From a virus, in the IMG/VR virus record IMGVR_UViG_3300020578_000040, positions 1 to 64,000 of that record: a stretch of 64,000 nucleotides of DNA; one strand, written 5' to 3'. This document shows, piece by piece, positions 14,894-21,831 of this stretch. A model generated the notes under the pieces. That model saw nothing but the letters and a program-made list of their open reading frames with translations, was not told where the DNA came from and made no database searches. How positions within the stretch are numbered: the first letter of the stretch is position 1; the number at the start of each line of letters is the position of its first letter. A program made the position numbers and the translations under genes.

Positions 14894-15037
14894 ATGACCA
14901 CCGACACCTGCGAACACTGCCAGGAAGAGCAAGGCCACTACAGAAAGTCGTTCGACACTGTGCTCTGCGACGAGTGCTTATGCGCTTGGGCAGACGGAGT
15001 GCGCGAGCGCGAGCGCGACCTCGACTGGGGAGACTGA
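14894..15037 (+). CDS. 47-aa zinc-ribbon protein
   Basis: A 47-residue protein with CEHCQEEQ and LCDECLCAW, two CxxC pairs spaced as in small zinc ribbons, and an acidic/Arg-rich end. AAAGGAAACC precedes the ATG. It ends six bases before the next gene. Confidence 0.8.
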   Translation: MTTDTCEHCQEEQGHYRKSFDTVLCDECLCAWADGVRERERDLDWGD

Positions 15038-15042
15038 CAACC

Positions 15043-15207
15043 ATGCACACCATCAACCTCCGCGCTGGCGACAACTACCTCGTCCTGACGGACGACGAGA
15101 GCAACTTCGTGGACTTGTTCTACAACTACGAGCAGGCCCAAGAAGTTGCCAACCTGATCCTGGAGGAAGGCTCCAGCAAAGTCCAGGTCATCAGGATCAC
15201 CCTCTGA
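15043..15207 (+). CDS. hypothetical small protein
   Basis: A 54-residue protein (MHTINLRAGDNYLVLTDDE...) with a beta-alpha-beta look and VQVIRITL at the end. It follows the zinc-ribbon gene by five bases and is followed by a GCAA hairpin. Confidence 0.75.
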   Translation: MHTINLRAGDNYLVLTDDESNFVDLFYNYEQAQEVANLILEEGSSKVQVIRITL

Positions 15208-15215
15208 CCAATCCC

Positions 15216-15239
15216 GGCCGGGGGCGCAAGCCCCCGGCC
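15216..15239 (+). terminator. perfect 10-bp hairpin with GCAA loop
   Basis: GGCCGGGGGC and GCCCCCGGCC pair perfectly around GCAA, eight bases after the stop codon. It is the cleanest member of the GNRA-loop hairpin set. Confidence 0.7.
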
Positions 15240-15259
15240 ACCAAACAGAAAGAGAAACA

Positions 15260-15544
15260 ATGGGACACCAATCAGCAACCGAGATGGCAGGAATGCCGAT
15301 CAGCCTCGAACAGCAACTCACGTGGCACCTCACGTCGAACCACTACCCGCCGGTTCCGCTCAGCATGATCGAGCCGTGCATGAAGGCCATCGACGCGATC
15401 GTCATGGACGAGCCGAACACGCTCATCGAGTTGCCGGACGGAATCACCTACCGTGACTCGACTCACGCGCCGGCGTGGGCGATCGCGGAGGGTCACCACC
15501 TCCAAGCGTTCATCGACTCCTGCTTCGACGAGTACGAAGACTGA
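15260..15544 (+). CDS. hypothetical protein
   Basis: A 94-residue acidic protein (MGHQSATEMAGMPISLEQQ...) with an LPDGITYRDSTHAPAWAI segment and an acidic end. AGAAAGAGAAAC precedes the ATG. The stop codon lies directly before a hairpin promoter. No family recognised. Confidence 0.8.
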   Translation: MGHQSATEMAGMPISLEQQLTWHLTSNHYPPVPLSMIEPCMKAIDAIVMDEPNTLIELPDGITYRDSTHAPAWAIAEGHHLQAFIDSCFDEYED

Positions 15545-15545
15545 G

Positions 15546-15585
15546 TTGACAACCTCCCCTGCTACTGTAGATTCAGTAGCAGGGG
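15546..15585 (+). promoter_or_regulatory. phage promoter with perfect 12-bp hairpin
   Basis: TTGACA (15546-15551), 16 bases and TAGATT (15568-15573). CCCCTGCTACTG and CAGTAGCAGGGG form a perfect 12-bp stem whose loop is exactly the -10 hexamer. Confidence 0.85.
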
Positions 15586-15616
15586 GCCCAACCCCATCAA
15601 ACAGAAAGAAGGAATC

Positions 15617-15862
15617 ATGTCCGACCACATCCAGCGCATCCAGCCCATCCTGCCCAACGGCGCGATGTTCTCCATCGTGGAGTCGTTCGGCCGCAAAGAG
15701 GTGGCTGTTCTTCAGAACGACGAGTTCGTCTCGCCCACCGAGTGGGCCGACATCGACACCGGCGACGACATCGTACGCCTGTCCGACGTGGCCGACGAGT
15801 TGGCCGTGTACCTCATGAAGGCCATCTCGTGGGGCCTCAACAACACGGAGGTGGCGCGATGA
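15617..15862 (+). CDS. hypothetical protein
   Basis: An 81-residue protein (MSDHIQRIQPILPNGAMFS...) with a beta-rich N-terminal half and a C-terminal helix. AGAAAGAAGGAATC precedes the ATG. It overlaps the next gene by ATGA. Confidence 0.8.
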   Translation: MSDHIQRIQPILPNGAMFSIVESFGRKEVAVLQNDEFVSPTEWADIDTGDDIVRLSDVADELAVYLMKAISWGLNNTEVAR

Positions 15863-16089
15863 GCCTGGGCGCGCTCGCACAGGACATCCTCGACGACAAG
15901 TGGGTTCTCTGCTCGATCACGGAGGCTCTAGAGCACGCGCTCGATGAGCACCTGATCGACAGGACCTACCTCGTCTACGACGAAGCCGGCGACAGCAGGC
16001 CCGCCACGGACATCGAGTTTCTCATGGCGGTTCAGGAGATACTCGTCGCGCTCAATGCCGGCGCCATCGGCGACTCAGCCGTAGCATGA
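15859..16089 (+). CDS. hypothetical helical protein
   Basis: A 76-residue mainly helical protein (MSLGALAQDILDDKWVLCS...). It is translationally coupled to the previous gene. No motif is visible. Confidence 0.78.
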   Translation: MSLGALAQDILDDKWVLCSITEALEHALDEHLIDRTYLVYDEAGDSRPATDIEFLMAVQEILVALNAGAIGDSAVA

Positions 16090-16143
16090 GGTGAAGGGGG
16101 TCAGGGCAACCTGGCCCCACTCGCCCGCCCACCATCTGGGCTA

Positions 16144-16310
16144 GAGCCCCGTCCCCATACGAGGGTCGAGAGCCCCGCGCACATCGCTAGATGCGGGGCT
16201 GCCGAAGCAAATAACTAGCGGGGCTGCCGGCCAAAACCGCGCGTATCAAAACCGCGCGTATCAAAACCGCGCGTATCCCAGGATGGCGCGTATGCCGGCA
16301 CAGCGCGTAT
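16144..16310 (+). repeat. AGCCCCGC/GCGCGTAT module, copy 5
   Basis: AGCCCCG, AGCCCCGC, GCGGGGCT and GCGGGGCT give nested stems, followed by five GCGCGTAT copies at 16239, 16254, 16269, 16286 and 16303, spaced 15, 15, 17 and 17 bases. The first three sit in tandem 15-base units (AAACCGCGCGTATCA type). This is the densest array. Confidence 0.82.
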
Positions 16311-16387
16311 GCCCTCGCGCGTGCGCACGGTGTGCGTATGTGCGTGCGTGCGCCCGTTCCTCTCTCCCTCCACCACCTCGGCCCGAT

Positions 16388-16416
16388 TTGACAGCGACCC
16401 CTGGGGCTGATAGGTT
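16388..16416 (+). promoter_or_regulatory. phage promoter, operon-head class
   Basis: TTGACA (16388-16393), 17 bases and TAGGTT (16411-16416) within CTGATAGGTTCAG. The leader has GTTGTCGG and GGGGAG/CTCCCC. Confidence 0.85.
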
Positions 16417-16462
16417 CAGGGTTGTCGGGGAGAACGGCTCCCCAACAAGAAAGGAGCGCACA

Positions 16463-16783
16463 ATGCGCTGGAACGCAAGCACTCAGGACGTGGTGGACCA
16501 CCTCGTCTTCTCAGGAGCGGACACGTACGACTGGTATCGCCAGTTGGATGTGGACGGCGACGATGCCATCACCATCGGGATGGACGATCCGAACGACGAG
16601 GACGGTGCCATCTTCACGACGATGTCGGCTACCGCCATCCGCCGGCTGGCGGAGCAGTTCGTCAAGGAGGAGAAGCCCGGCTACCGGGTTGTCGCCCGGG
16701 CGATCCAGGACGACGACTTCGATTCGGACGCCGCCGACGTGGTCCTTCAGTGGGCTGTGTTCGGGACGCTCGTCTACGGCTGA
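16463..16783 (+). CDS. hypothetical acidic protein
   Basis: A 106-residue protein (MRWNASTQDVVDHLVFSG...) with GMDDPNDEDGAIFTTMSATA and a C-terminal helix-rich part. The layout, an N-terminal helix, acidic loop and AIRRLAEQF, resembles small phage adaptor proteins. AAAGGAGCGCAC precedes the ATG. The stop codon overlaps the next promoter's flank. Confidence 0.82.
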   Translation: MRWNASTQDVVDHLVFSGADTYDWYRQLDVDGDDAITIGMDDPNDEDGAIFTTMSATAIRRLAEQFVKEEKPGYRVVARAIQDDDFDSDAADVVLQWAVFGTLVYG

Positions 16784-16784
16784 T

Positions 16785-16825
16785 TTGACTCAGCCCCCTG
16801 CCACTGATAGATTCAGTGGTGGGGG
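16785..16825 (+). promoter_or_regulatory. phage promoter with 13-bp hairpin
   Basis: TTGACT (16785-16790), 17 bases and TAGATT (16808-16813). Arms 16795-16807 and 16813-16825 pair over 13 positions, and both non-Watson-Crick positions are G:T. GGTGGGG/CCCCACC can form instead in the leader. Confidence 0.88.
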
Positions 16826-16856
16826 GCAACCCCACCAACAACAGAAAGGAAACCCA

Positions 16857-17216
16857 ATGAACATCCTGTTCATCCACGACGACTCCGAGCGAGGACTCGT
16901 CAATGTCCGCAACCTTGCGCCCGAGCACATCGACATCAACTCGATGGTCGGCGGTTGGTTCGACTGCGTACGGTCCCGTGACGGTGCGATCGTCGGGTAC
17001 GTCAATGACACCGGCTTGACCGATGGCATGGCGCCCAACCTCGTCGCATCGCTCCTGTTCGCTCGTCCGCTCTACGGTCCCTGCGTGGTCGTGGGCGGTC
17101 TCAACGAAGCCGGCGAGTACGACGGCGACAACCACGACGTGCCGGAGAGCGTCATCCGGGGAGTGCTCCCGCTGAACGACATCTTCCGGATGCGGCCCGA
17201 GTCCACCACGGTCTGA
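16857..17216 (+). CDS. DUF3846-like phage protein
   Basis: A 119-residue protein with IDINSMVGGWFDCVRS, VNDTGLTDGMAPNLVAS and GPCVVVGGLNEAGEYDGDNHDVPE. This order (VGGW..CV, VN..GL..G..PN, GP.VVVG) is that of DUF3846-type actinophage proteins of unknown function. AAAGGAAACCC precedes the ATG. Confidence 0.88.
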   Translation: MNILFIHDDSERGLVNVRNLAPEHIDINSMVGGWFDCVRSRDGAIVGYVNDTGLTDGMAPNLVASLLFARPLYGPCVVVGGLNEAGEYDGDNHDVPESVIRGVLPLNDIFRMRPESTTV

Positions 17217-17217
17217 T

Positions 17218-17261
17218 TTGACCGCTCCCCCTGCGCCTGATAGATTCAGGTGTGGGGGGAG
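17218..17261 (+). promoter_or_regulatory. phage promoter with 16-bp hairpin
   Basis: TTGACC (17218-17223), 17 bases and TAGATT (17241-17246). Arms 17225-17240 and 17246-17261 pair over 16 positions; the three non-Watson-Crick positions are all G:T. This is the longest stem of the set. Confidence 0.88.
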
Positions 17262-17284
17262 AACAACCCCACAGAGAGGAACCC

Positions 17285-17464
17285 ATGACGAAGTTTTACA
17301 TGGTCGAATACATCGTCCGTACCTACGTCCACGCCGACGACTCAGATCAGGCGCGCGAACTGTCGGCACGAATGCTCGACGAGAAAGAAGCACGAGGCGA
17401 ACTCGCCCGCGAGTGTGTCGAACTCGACTGGTTCGAGTTGGACGAAGAAGGAGAGATGATCTGA
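17285..17464 (+). CDS. hypothetical small acidic protein
   Basis: A 59-residue protein (MTKFYMVEYIVRTYVHADD...) with a strand-helix-strand pattern and an acidic end. GAGAGGAACCC precedes the ATG. No family recognised. Confidence 0.8.
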   Translation: MTKFYMVEYIVRTYVHADDSDQARELSARMLDEKEARGELARECVELDWFELDEEGEMI

Positions 17465-17497
17465 ACCATGTTCCGTGAACCAATCGAGGAGCCAGAG

Positions 17498-17701
17498 ATG
17501 ACCAAACTCAACCCCCAGGAGCGAGCCCTGCTCATCCTGAACAACGCCAAGCGTGACATCACCAACATCATGGCTCTCCCCATGGAGGACTACGAGGTGA
17601 TCGAACGGCAACTACGTGACTCGATCGCGTGGCTCATGTCGGGAAGCCGGCACAGGCCTCTGATCCGCGTCGCCTTGACAAAGGGCGAAGAGCCCTTCTA
17701 A
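17498..17701 (+). CDS. hypothetical helical protein
   Basis: A 67-residue helical protein (MTKLNPQERALLILNNAKR...). The ATG at 17498 is chosen because GAGGAG lies eight bases upstream; the earlier ATG at 17468 has no ribosome site. Function unknown. Confidence 0.75.
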   Translation: MTKLNPQERALLILNNAKRDITNIMALPMEDYEVIERQLRDSIAWLMSGSRHRPLIRVALTKGEEPF

Positions 17702-17743
17702 CATCAACCAACAGCAACACCCACCTATAGAAAGGAACTACAA

Positions 17744-17953
17744 GTGGAAGCAACAGAAACCAAGAAGAAGATCACCGATACGAACCTCGATGAGTTTAAG
17801 CACCGAATGGGCACCATCGACGTGGAGGGACTGATCGTCTCGATCACCGTGACGGACGCTCGATTCCGCTACGGACACATCGACCTTAAGGTCACGCCCA
17901 TCTCGGGCCGTGGCGAGCGTTGGGTCGAGAGCACCAAGGTGACTCTGATCTAA
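17744..17953 (+). CDS. hypothetical beta-rich protein
   Basis: A 69-residue protein starting at GTG (AAAGGAAC upstream), MEATETKKKITDTNLDEF, with alternating strands to the end (VTPISGRGERWVESTKVTL). It ends exactly where the convergent minus-strand gene ends. Confidence 0.75.
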   Translation: MEATETKKKITDTNLDEFKHRMGTIDVEGLIVSITVTDARFRYGHIDLKVTPISGRGERWVESTKVTLI

Positions 17954-18181
17954 TCAGAACAGAGTTAGAGACATGTCAGGGGGGTTGTCTTTCAGATCAA
18001 CACAGGTCTGACAGGCAACCCCGCCGATCATCTTCAGCATCTTCACATCGCCGGCATTGAGTTTGCCCTTCTTCGTGATGCGGGTATAGCCCTCGATGCG
18101 CAGCCACACGTCCTTCTCAATCCGAAGAATGTCGCGGCCACACAGGTCGCACTGATACAGCGGGGGAAGATGTCCGTCCAT
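17954..18181 (-). CDS. zinc-binding protein on the opposite strand
   Basis: A 75-residue protein with QCDLCGRDI early and VACQTCVDL late, two CxxC pairs. A TACGAT box ends six bases before the ATG, with TTGAGT 17 bases upstream, so the mRNA is probably leaderless. It is one of only a few genes in the array that read leftward. Confidence 0.83.
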   Translation of the reverse strand: MDGHLPPLYQCDLCGRDILRIEKDVWLRIEGYTRITKKGKLNAGDVKMLKMIGGVACQTCVDLKDNPPDMSLTLF

Positions 18182-18187
18182 CGCTCA

Positions 18188-18216
18188 ATCGTATCGAAGC
18201 CCCGCACTCAACTCAA
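18188..18216 (-). promoter_or_regulatory. leaderless promoter
   Basis: TTGAGT (18216-18211), 17 bases and TACGAT (18193-18188) on the minus strand, six bases before the ATG at 18181. Confidence 0.7.
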
Positions 18217-18406
18217 GACGGAAGCCCCGCTTTCCCAGGGGAGGAGTCTGTCTAGCGGGGCTGCGAATCGCTCGATCCTTACGGGGCTGCGGCGCGTAAC
18301 CGAGGCCCTCGACGCCGGCCACCAACCGCGCGTATCCGACACCCGAGCACCGCGCGTATCCTGAACCGCGCGTATGCGCACGCACGGTAGGCACATGGGC
18401 GCGTAT
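18198..18406 (+). repeat. AGCCCCGC/GCGCGTAT module, copy 6
   Basis: AAGCCCCGC twice, then GCGGGGCT and CGGGGCT give nested stems. GCGCGTAA at 18292 is followed by GCGCGTAT at 18328, 18352, 18368 and 18399. CACGGTAGGCACATGG lies between the last two copies. The first AAGCCCCGC overlaps the spacer of the leaderless minus-strand promoter. Confidence 0.8.
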
Positions 18407-18460
18407 GCGCTCGCGCGCGCGTGTGCGTGTTCCTCTCTCCCCCCTCCACGGAGCGTCGAT

Positions 18461-18489
18461 TTGACACGCTCACTACGGTCTGATAGGTT
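18461..18489 (+). promoter_or_regulatory. phage promoter, first of tandem pair
   Basis: TTGACA (18461-18466), 17 bases and TAGGTT (18484-18489). The leader has TGTCGG-GGAAA-CCGACA. Confidence 0.85.
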
Positions 18490-18541
18490 CAGTGTTGTCG
18501 GGGAAACCGACACCCCCGAATCCCCTCCACGGAGCGTCGAT

Positions 18542-18570
18542 TTGACACGGCACACTGTGGGTGATAGGTT
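18542..18570 (+). promoter_or_regulatory. phage promoter, second of tandem pair
   Basis: TTGACA (18542-18547), 17 bases and TAGGTT (18565-18570). It repeats the preceding promoter, including a shared CCCCTCCACGGAGCGTCGAT flank, with no gene between them. Confidence 0.85.
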
Positions 18571-18619
18571 CGGGGTTGTCGGGGAAACCTGACGCTACCT
18601 ACTACAGAAAGGAATCATC

Positions 18620-19141
18620 ATGATTTGTCGTTCATGCGACACGCCCGCAGTGGGCAAGAGTGCCTACTGCTCCACTCACCGCGCCGAGGCACGGGCCGCG
18701 TGGAAGGCCAAGATCAGCGACGAGGCCGAGGCCCGCAAGGCCCGCAAGGCCGGTCACGCCGAACTCTGGTCGCGCGCCGTTCAGGCCGGTATCAAGGCGT
18801 GGCACGAAGCCATCCCCACCCCCATGCTCGTGGGCACGGCGAAGGGTCTGTTCGACGACTCGTTCGACGAGACCAAACCCGTGTACCACGTGAGCGAGGG
18901 CGTGTGCGGTTTCGCGTCGCTCGTCGTGAAGCCCGCGAACTCGTCGTTCGCTCACTGGCTCAAGGCCAACGTGCGCACGAGCAAGCACTACGGCGGTGGC
19001 CTCTCCGTGTGGTCGTCCGTCATCGTGCCGGAGGACGCGCGCAGTCAGTCCTACGAGCGCAAGGACGCGGCCATGCGCGCCGTGGCCGAGGTGCTCCGCG
19101 AGGCCGGTATCAAGGCCTCGTGCTGGAGCAGGCTCGACTGA
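18620..19141 (+). CDS. hypothetical protein with N-terminal zinc finger
   Basis: A 173-residue protein. The first 20 residues hold a CRSCDTP...YCSTH knuckle, then a Lys/Ala/Arg-rich helix (25-47), then a soluble domain with WLKANVRTSKHYGGGLSVWSS. The finger suggests nucleic-acid or protein binding. AAAGGAATCATC precedes the ATG. No family recognised. Confidence 0.83.
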   Translation: MICRSCDTPAVGKSAYCSTHRAEARAAWKAKISDEAEARKARKAGHAELWSRAVQAGIKAWHEAIPTPMLVGTAKGLFDDSFDETKPVYHVSEGVCGFASLVVKPANSSFAHWLKANVRTSKHYGGGLSVWSSVIVPEDARSQSYERKDAAMRAVAEVLREAGIKASCWSRLD

Positions 19142-19149
19142 GCGAGGGC

Positions 19150-19167
19150 GGGGGGCGCAAGCCCCCC
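19150..19167 (+). terminator. hairpin with GCAA tetraloop
   Basis: GGGGGGC and GCCCCCC pair around GCAA directly after the stop codon. Confidence 0.6.
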
Positions 19168-19180
19168 ACTCCCCCTCGAT

Positions 19181-19219
19181 TTGACAGACCCACCTACCGC
19201 TGATAGATTCAGTGGTGGG
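19181..19219 (+). promoter_or_regulatory. phage promoter with 11-bp hairpin
   Basis: TTGACA (19181-19186), 17 bases and TAGATT (19204-19209). Arms 19193-19203 and 19209-19219 pair over 11 positions with two G:T wobbles. Confidence 0.85.
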
Positions 19220-19248
19220 AGCAATACCCCAACCAAGAAAGAGGAACA

Positions 19249-19614
19249 ATGACCATCACCAACATCACGGGAACCGTGCTCATCGGACACGTGGGCGTGG
19301 ACTCCGGCCAACTCATGATCTGCGACCCGTGCTACATCAAGGCCGACGACTGGGCCGACCAGCCGTACGCCCCCGCAAACGCCGTGGACGGCAAGTACCC
19401 GTTCACCTACAACGGCGCGTGTGGCGCGACGCTCAATGAGGACAGTGCTGGGCAGTTGGGCACGTTCGATACCGGCATCGCGTTCGCATCGGGCTACGGC
19501 GACGGCACCTACCCCGTGTACGCCACGTACGTCGATGGGCGCATCGCCAGTGTCGAGATCGTGCTCATCAGCGAGGACGAGGACGACGAGGACGAGGAGG
19601 AGTACCTCCTCTGA
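19249..19614 (+). CDS. DUF4241-like protein
   Basis: A 121-residue protein with HVGVDSGQLMICDPCYI, YNGACGATLN, AFASGYGDGTYPVYATY and VEIVLISED followed by a very acidic end. The GVDSG..ICDPCY and GYGDGxYPVY boxes resemble the DUF4241 fold found in bacteria and phages; function unknown. GAAAGAGGAAC precedes the ATG. Confidence 0.85.
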   Translation: MTITNITGTVLIGHVGVDSGQLMICDPCYIKADDWADQPYAPANAVDGKYPFTYNGACGATLNEDSAGQLGTFDTGIAFASGYGDGTYPVYATYVDGRIASVEIVLISEDEDDEDEEEYLL

Positions 19615-19615
19615 T

Positions 19616-19656
19616 TTGACAGCGACCCCTGCCCCTGATAGATTCAGGGGTGGGGG
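19616..19656 (+). promoter_or_regulatory. phage promoter with 13-bp hairpin
   Basis: TTGACA (19616-19621), 17 bases and TAGATT (19639-19644). Arms 19626-19638 and 19644-19656 pair over 13 positions, two of them G:T. Confidence 0.87.
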
Positions 19657-19688
19657 AAGCAATACCCATCAGCAACAGAAAGGAAATC

Positions 19689-19964
19689 ATGACCACCATC
19701 ACCACCATCAAGCAACGGAACATCGACGCCGGCCACTACTTCTTCGACACAAAGGCCATGCGGTTCTTCAACAGTCGCGTGAGTCGCACCACCTACGGCG
19801 ACTTCTTCGTGACCAGCGAGAAAGGCCCCGACAAGGTGCGCCGGTACACGGTGCGCTACAGCGACCCCGCCACCGGCCACATCAACACGGTCGGAGAGTT
19901 CCAGCAGTTCGACACGCTGTGGGGCGCGCTCGCGGAAGCGCGACGCCTCTACCTCGCGATCTGA
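19689..19964 (+). CDS. conserved phage protein, MRFFxSRV family
   Basis: A 91-residue protein with YFFDTKAMRFFNSRVS, DFFVTSEKG and RRYTVRYSDP...GEFQQF. The MRFF.SR, FVTSE and YTVR boxes recur in small proteins of many actinophages (DUF7447-like). Function unknown. AAAGGAAATC precedes the ATG. Confidence 0.87.
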   Translation: MTTITTIKQRNIDAGHYFFDTKAMRFFNSRVSRTTYGDFFVTSEKGPDKVRRYTVRYSDPATGHINTVGEFQQFDTLWGALAEARRLYLAI

Positions 19965-20210
19965 TCGTGCGCTCGTTGTCGGCTCCGTGGCTCTGGTCGT
20001 TCGTCGTCGTGTACGAAGGACGCCCAGAGTCGAGGTTCCGGTTTGGCTCCCCCTGCCGGCTTGTGCGTTCCGTTGATCTTGCCGTGCATGTGTTACTGCC
20101 CGAACTTCTGACACCGCATCTTCCGATCCTGGCGTGCTACCTCCGTTCGACTTCCCCTAGATGGGGTCGAGCGTGGCGTCGCTGGTAGACCCAAATGGCC
20201 AGTTGCTGAT
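19965..20210. other. non-coding interval
   Basis: These 246 bases show no convincing gene. A plus-strand frame from GTG 19968 is open to 20188 but has no ribosome site and unusual composition (many Trp, Arg and Leu). No terminator hairpin of the usual type is seen after 19964. Confidence 0.4.
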
Positions 20211-20254
20211 TTGACAACCTGTCCCTGCCACCACTAGGATTAGTGGTGGTGGGG
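20211..20254 (+). promoter_or_regulatory. phage promoter with 14-bp hairpin
   Basis: TTGACA (20211-20216), 18 bases and TAGGAT (20235-20240). Arms 20223-20236 and 20241-20254 pair over 14 positions, including two G:T; the loop is GGAT, part of the -10 box. Confidence 0.85.
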
Positions 20255-20293
20255 GCAACCCAACCAAATACCTACTACAGAAAGGAATCCCCA

Positions 20294-20758
20294 ATGGGAC
20301 TCGATCAGTACCTACACGCAAAGAAATACACCTCGCCCGCCGAATGGCGACCCGAGGCCGAGCGCAAGGCTTACGCCGACATCATGAAGGCGGTGCAAGT
20401 CAGCGAGTTCATGGATGACCACTTGCCCTCCGCAACCGTCGAAGTGATGGTGGCCTACTGGCGCAAGCAGAACGCCATCCACAAGTGGTTCGTGGACAAC
20501 CATCAGGGTGGCGAGGACGACTGCCGTGAGTCCTACGTCGGACGTCAGGGGCTGGAAAGCCTGCGCGACGTCTGTCGCGAGGTGCTGGCCGACCACTCGA
20601 AGGCCGACGAACTCCTGCCCACGGAGTCCGGGTTCTTCTTCGGTGGCACGGAGTACGACAAGTGGTACTTCGATGGGCTGGCCTACACGGTCGAGCGTAT
20701 CGAGAAGTTGCTCACCATGCCCGACGACTGGGACTTCTACTACCAGTCATCGTGGTGA
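20294..20758 (+). CDS. conserved phage protein, MGLDQYL family
   Basis: A 154-residue protein starting MGLDQYLHAKKY, with VAYWRKQNAIHKWFVDN, CREVLADH and GFFFGGTEYDKWYFDGL. This set of boxes marks a widespread phage and bacterial family of unknown function. AAAGGAATCC precedes the ATG. A strong hairpin follows the stop. Confidence 0.9.
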   Translation: MGLDQYLHAKKYTSPAEWRPEAERKAYADIMKAVQVSEFMDDHLPSATVEVMVAYWRKQNAIHKWFVDNHQGGEDDCRESYVGRQGLESLRDVCREVLADHSKADELLPTESGFFFGGTEYDKWYFDGLAYTVERIEKLLTMPDDWDFYYQSSW

Positions 20759-20766
20759 CCCGCTCA

Positions 20767-20794
20767 GGGGTCGGTCTCTTCGGAGGCCGACCCC
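20767..20794 (+). terminator. hairpin with inner TTCG loop
   Basis: GGGGTCGG and CCGACCCC pair, with CTC-TTCG-GAG possible inside, eight bases after the stop codon. Confidence 0.6.
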
Positions 20795-20829
20795 ACCATC
20801 ATCTACAAACACAGAAACAGGAGAATGAA

Positions 20830-20994
20830 ATGACACTCACCGAATGCGACGTCCAGCGGATCGAAGACCTGCTGAAGGAACTCCCCGCCATGATCGAAGA
20901 GCATGGATACCCGTATGCGCTAGGCGGTGCTGAGTATTGGCTGAAGCGCATCGTCGAATTGTCCGCGCACCAGAAGAAAGGAATTGGGCAATGA
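20830..20994 (+). CDS. hypothetical small helical protein
   Basis: A 54-residue helical protein (MTLTECDVQRIEDLLKELP...). AGGAG precedes the ATG. It overlaps whiB-2 as ATGA. Confidence 0.78.
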   Translation: MTLTECDVQRIEDLLKELPAMIEEHGYPYALGGAEYWLKRIVELSAHQKKGIGQ

Positions 20995-21215
20995 ACAACG
21001 AGGAAGCCAAGTGCAAGGGCAAGGGCAAAATCTTCTTCGCCCCTCACGCAGAGCGACCCCAGGCCCGCGTCCGTCGCGAGGCCATCGCCATCGCCCTCTG
21101 CCTGTCGTGCCCACTCGTCGATGAGTGTCGAGTGGCTGGCGCGAATGAGGAGCACGGCATCTGGGGTGGCACCACCGAGCGCGACCGCGGAATGGTCAAG
21201 GAGCGAGCCCGCTAA
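20991..21215 (+). CDS. whiB: WhiB-like regulator 2
   Basis: A 74-residue WhiB-like protein: early Cys in AKCKGKGKIFFAP, the CLSCPLVDEC cluster, GIWGG and a basic tail (RDRGMVKERAR). It is close to whiB-1 (11221) in its CKGK...FFAPHxER stretch, so the two are duplicates, but it keeps the basic tail that whiB-1 lacks. It probably binds the host sigma factor through a 4Fe-4S cluster. Confidence 0.95.
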   Translation: MNNEEAKCKGKGKIFFAPHAERPQARVRREAIAIALCLSCPLVDECRVAGANEEHGIWGGTTERDRGMVKERAR

Positions 21216-21317
21216 ATAGCCAGCCATTATCCGAACAAATGTTCGGGTGTTGCTGGATGACGGCCGGCGTTCTCGGTTAGGGTGTGCTCGACGCACAACC
21301 TCCATGTGTGTCCGAGA

Positions 21318-21566
21318 GCCCCGCCGTTTCTTTCCTCCTTTCTGGACGGCGGGGCTTCTCGTATTCTGGAGCCCCGCACACTGCGCTGCCCTGGAGCCCC
21401 GCTCGCACTCGATCCAGCGGGGCTCGCGCGGCCACGGACCAGCGGGGCTGCGGCGTTCGCGCGTATGTCTTACGCGGCCTCACGATTCGCGCGTATGTAA
21501 TGGGCCGGCAGATTCGCGCGTATGTCTCCCACTTCGCGCGTATGTAGGCCACGGTAGGCACATGAC
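21318..21566 (+). repeat. AGCCCCGC/GCGCGTAT module, copy 7
   Basis: Six AGCCCCGC/GCGGGGCT boxes in the order A, A', A, A, A', A', followed by GCGCGTAT at 21459, 21489, 21516 and 21536. CCACGGTAGGCACATG follows at 21549. This is the largest copy. Confidence 0.82.
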
Positions 21567-21604
21567 GATCCACGCGCGCGTAATCTTTGTGGTGTCCCCT
21601 CGAT

Positions 21605-21633
21605 TTGACAGAGGGTGGCAGGGCTGATAGGTT
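21605..21633 (+). promoter_or_regulatory. phage promoter, tandem 1 of 4
   Basis: TTGACA (21605-21610), 17 bases and TAGGTT (21628-21633); leader TTTGTCGGGGCAACTCGACA. Confidence 0.85.
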
Positions 21634-21672
21634 TGGGTTTGTCGGGGCAACTCGACACCAAGCCAACTCGAT

Positions 21673-21701
21673 TTGACCAGCCCTGTATGGTCTGATAGAG
21701 T
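21673..21701 (+). promoter_or_regulatory. phage promoter, tandem 2 of 4
   Basis: TTGACC (21673-21678), 17 bases and TAGAGT (21696-21701); leader TTTGTCGGGGCAACTCGG. Confidence 0.75.
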
Positions 21702-21763
21702 TCGGTTTGTCGGGGCAACTCGGCAGGCCTGCTATGACGCACTATCTAAGTGACTCGCCCGAT

Positions 21764-21792
21764 TTGACGGTGACTCACCCACCTGATAGATT
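21764..21792 (+). promoter_or_regulatory. phage promoter, tandem 3 of 4
   Basis: TTGACG (21764-21769), 17 bases and TAGATT (21787-21792) within ACCTGA/TCAGGT; leader TGTCG...CGACA. Confidence 0.83.
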
Positions 21793-21831
21793 CAGGTTTG
21801 TCGAGTTCTCCCGACACCTAGCCGATTCGAT

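Noticed and set aside
19644-20114. Minus-strand frame of 156 codons
   Set aside because: It crosses a real gene and a promoter, has poor composition and no ribosome site.
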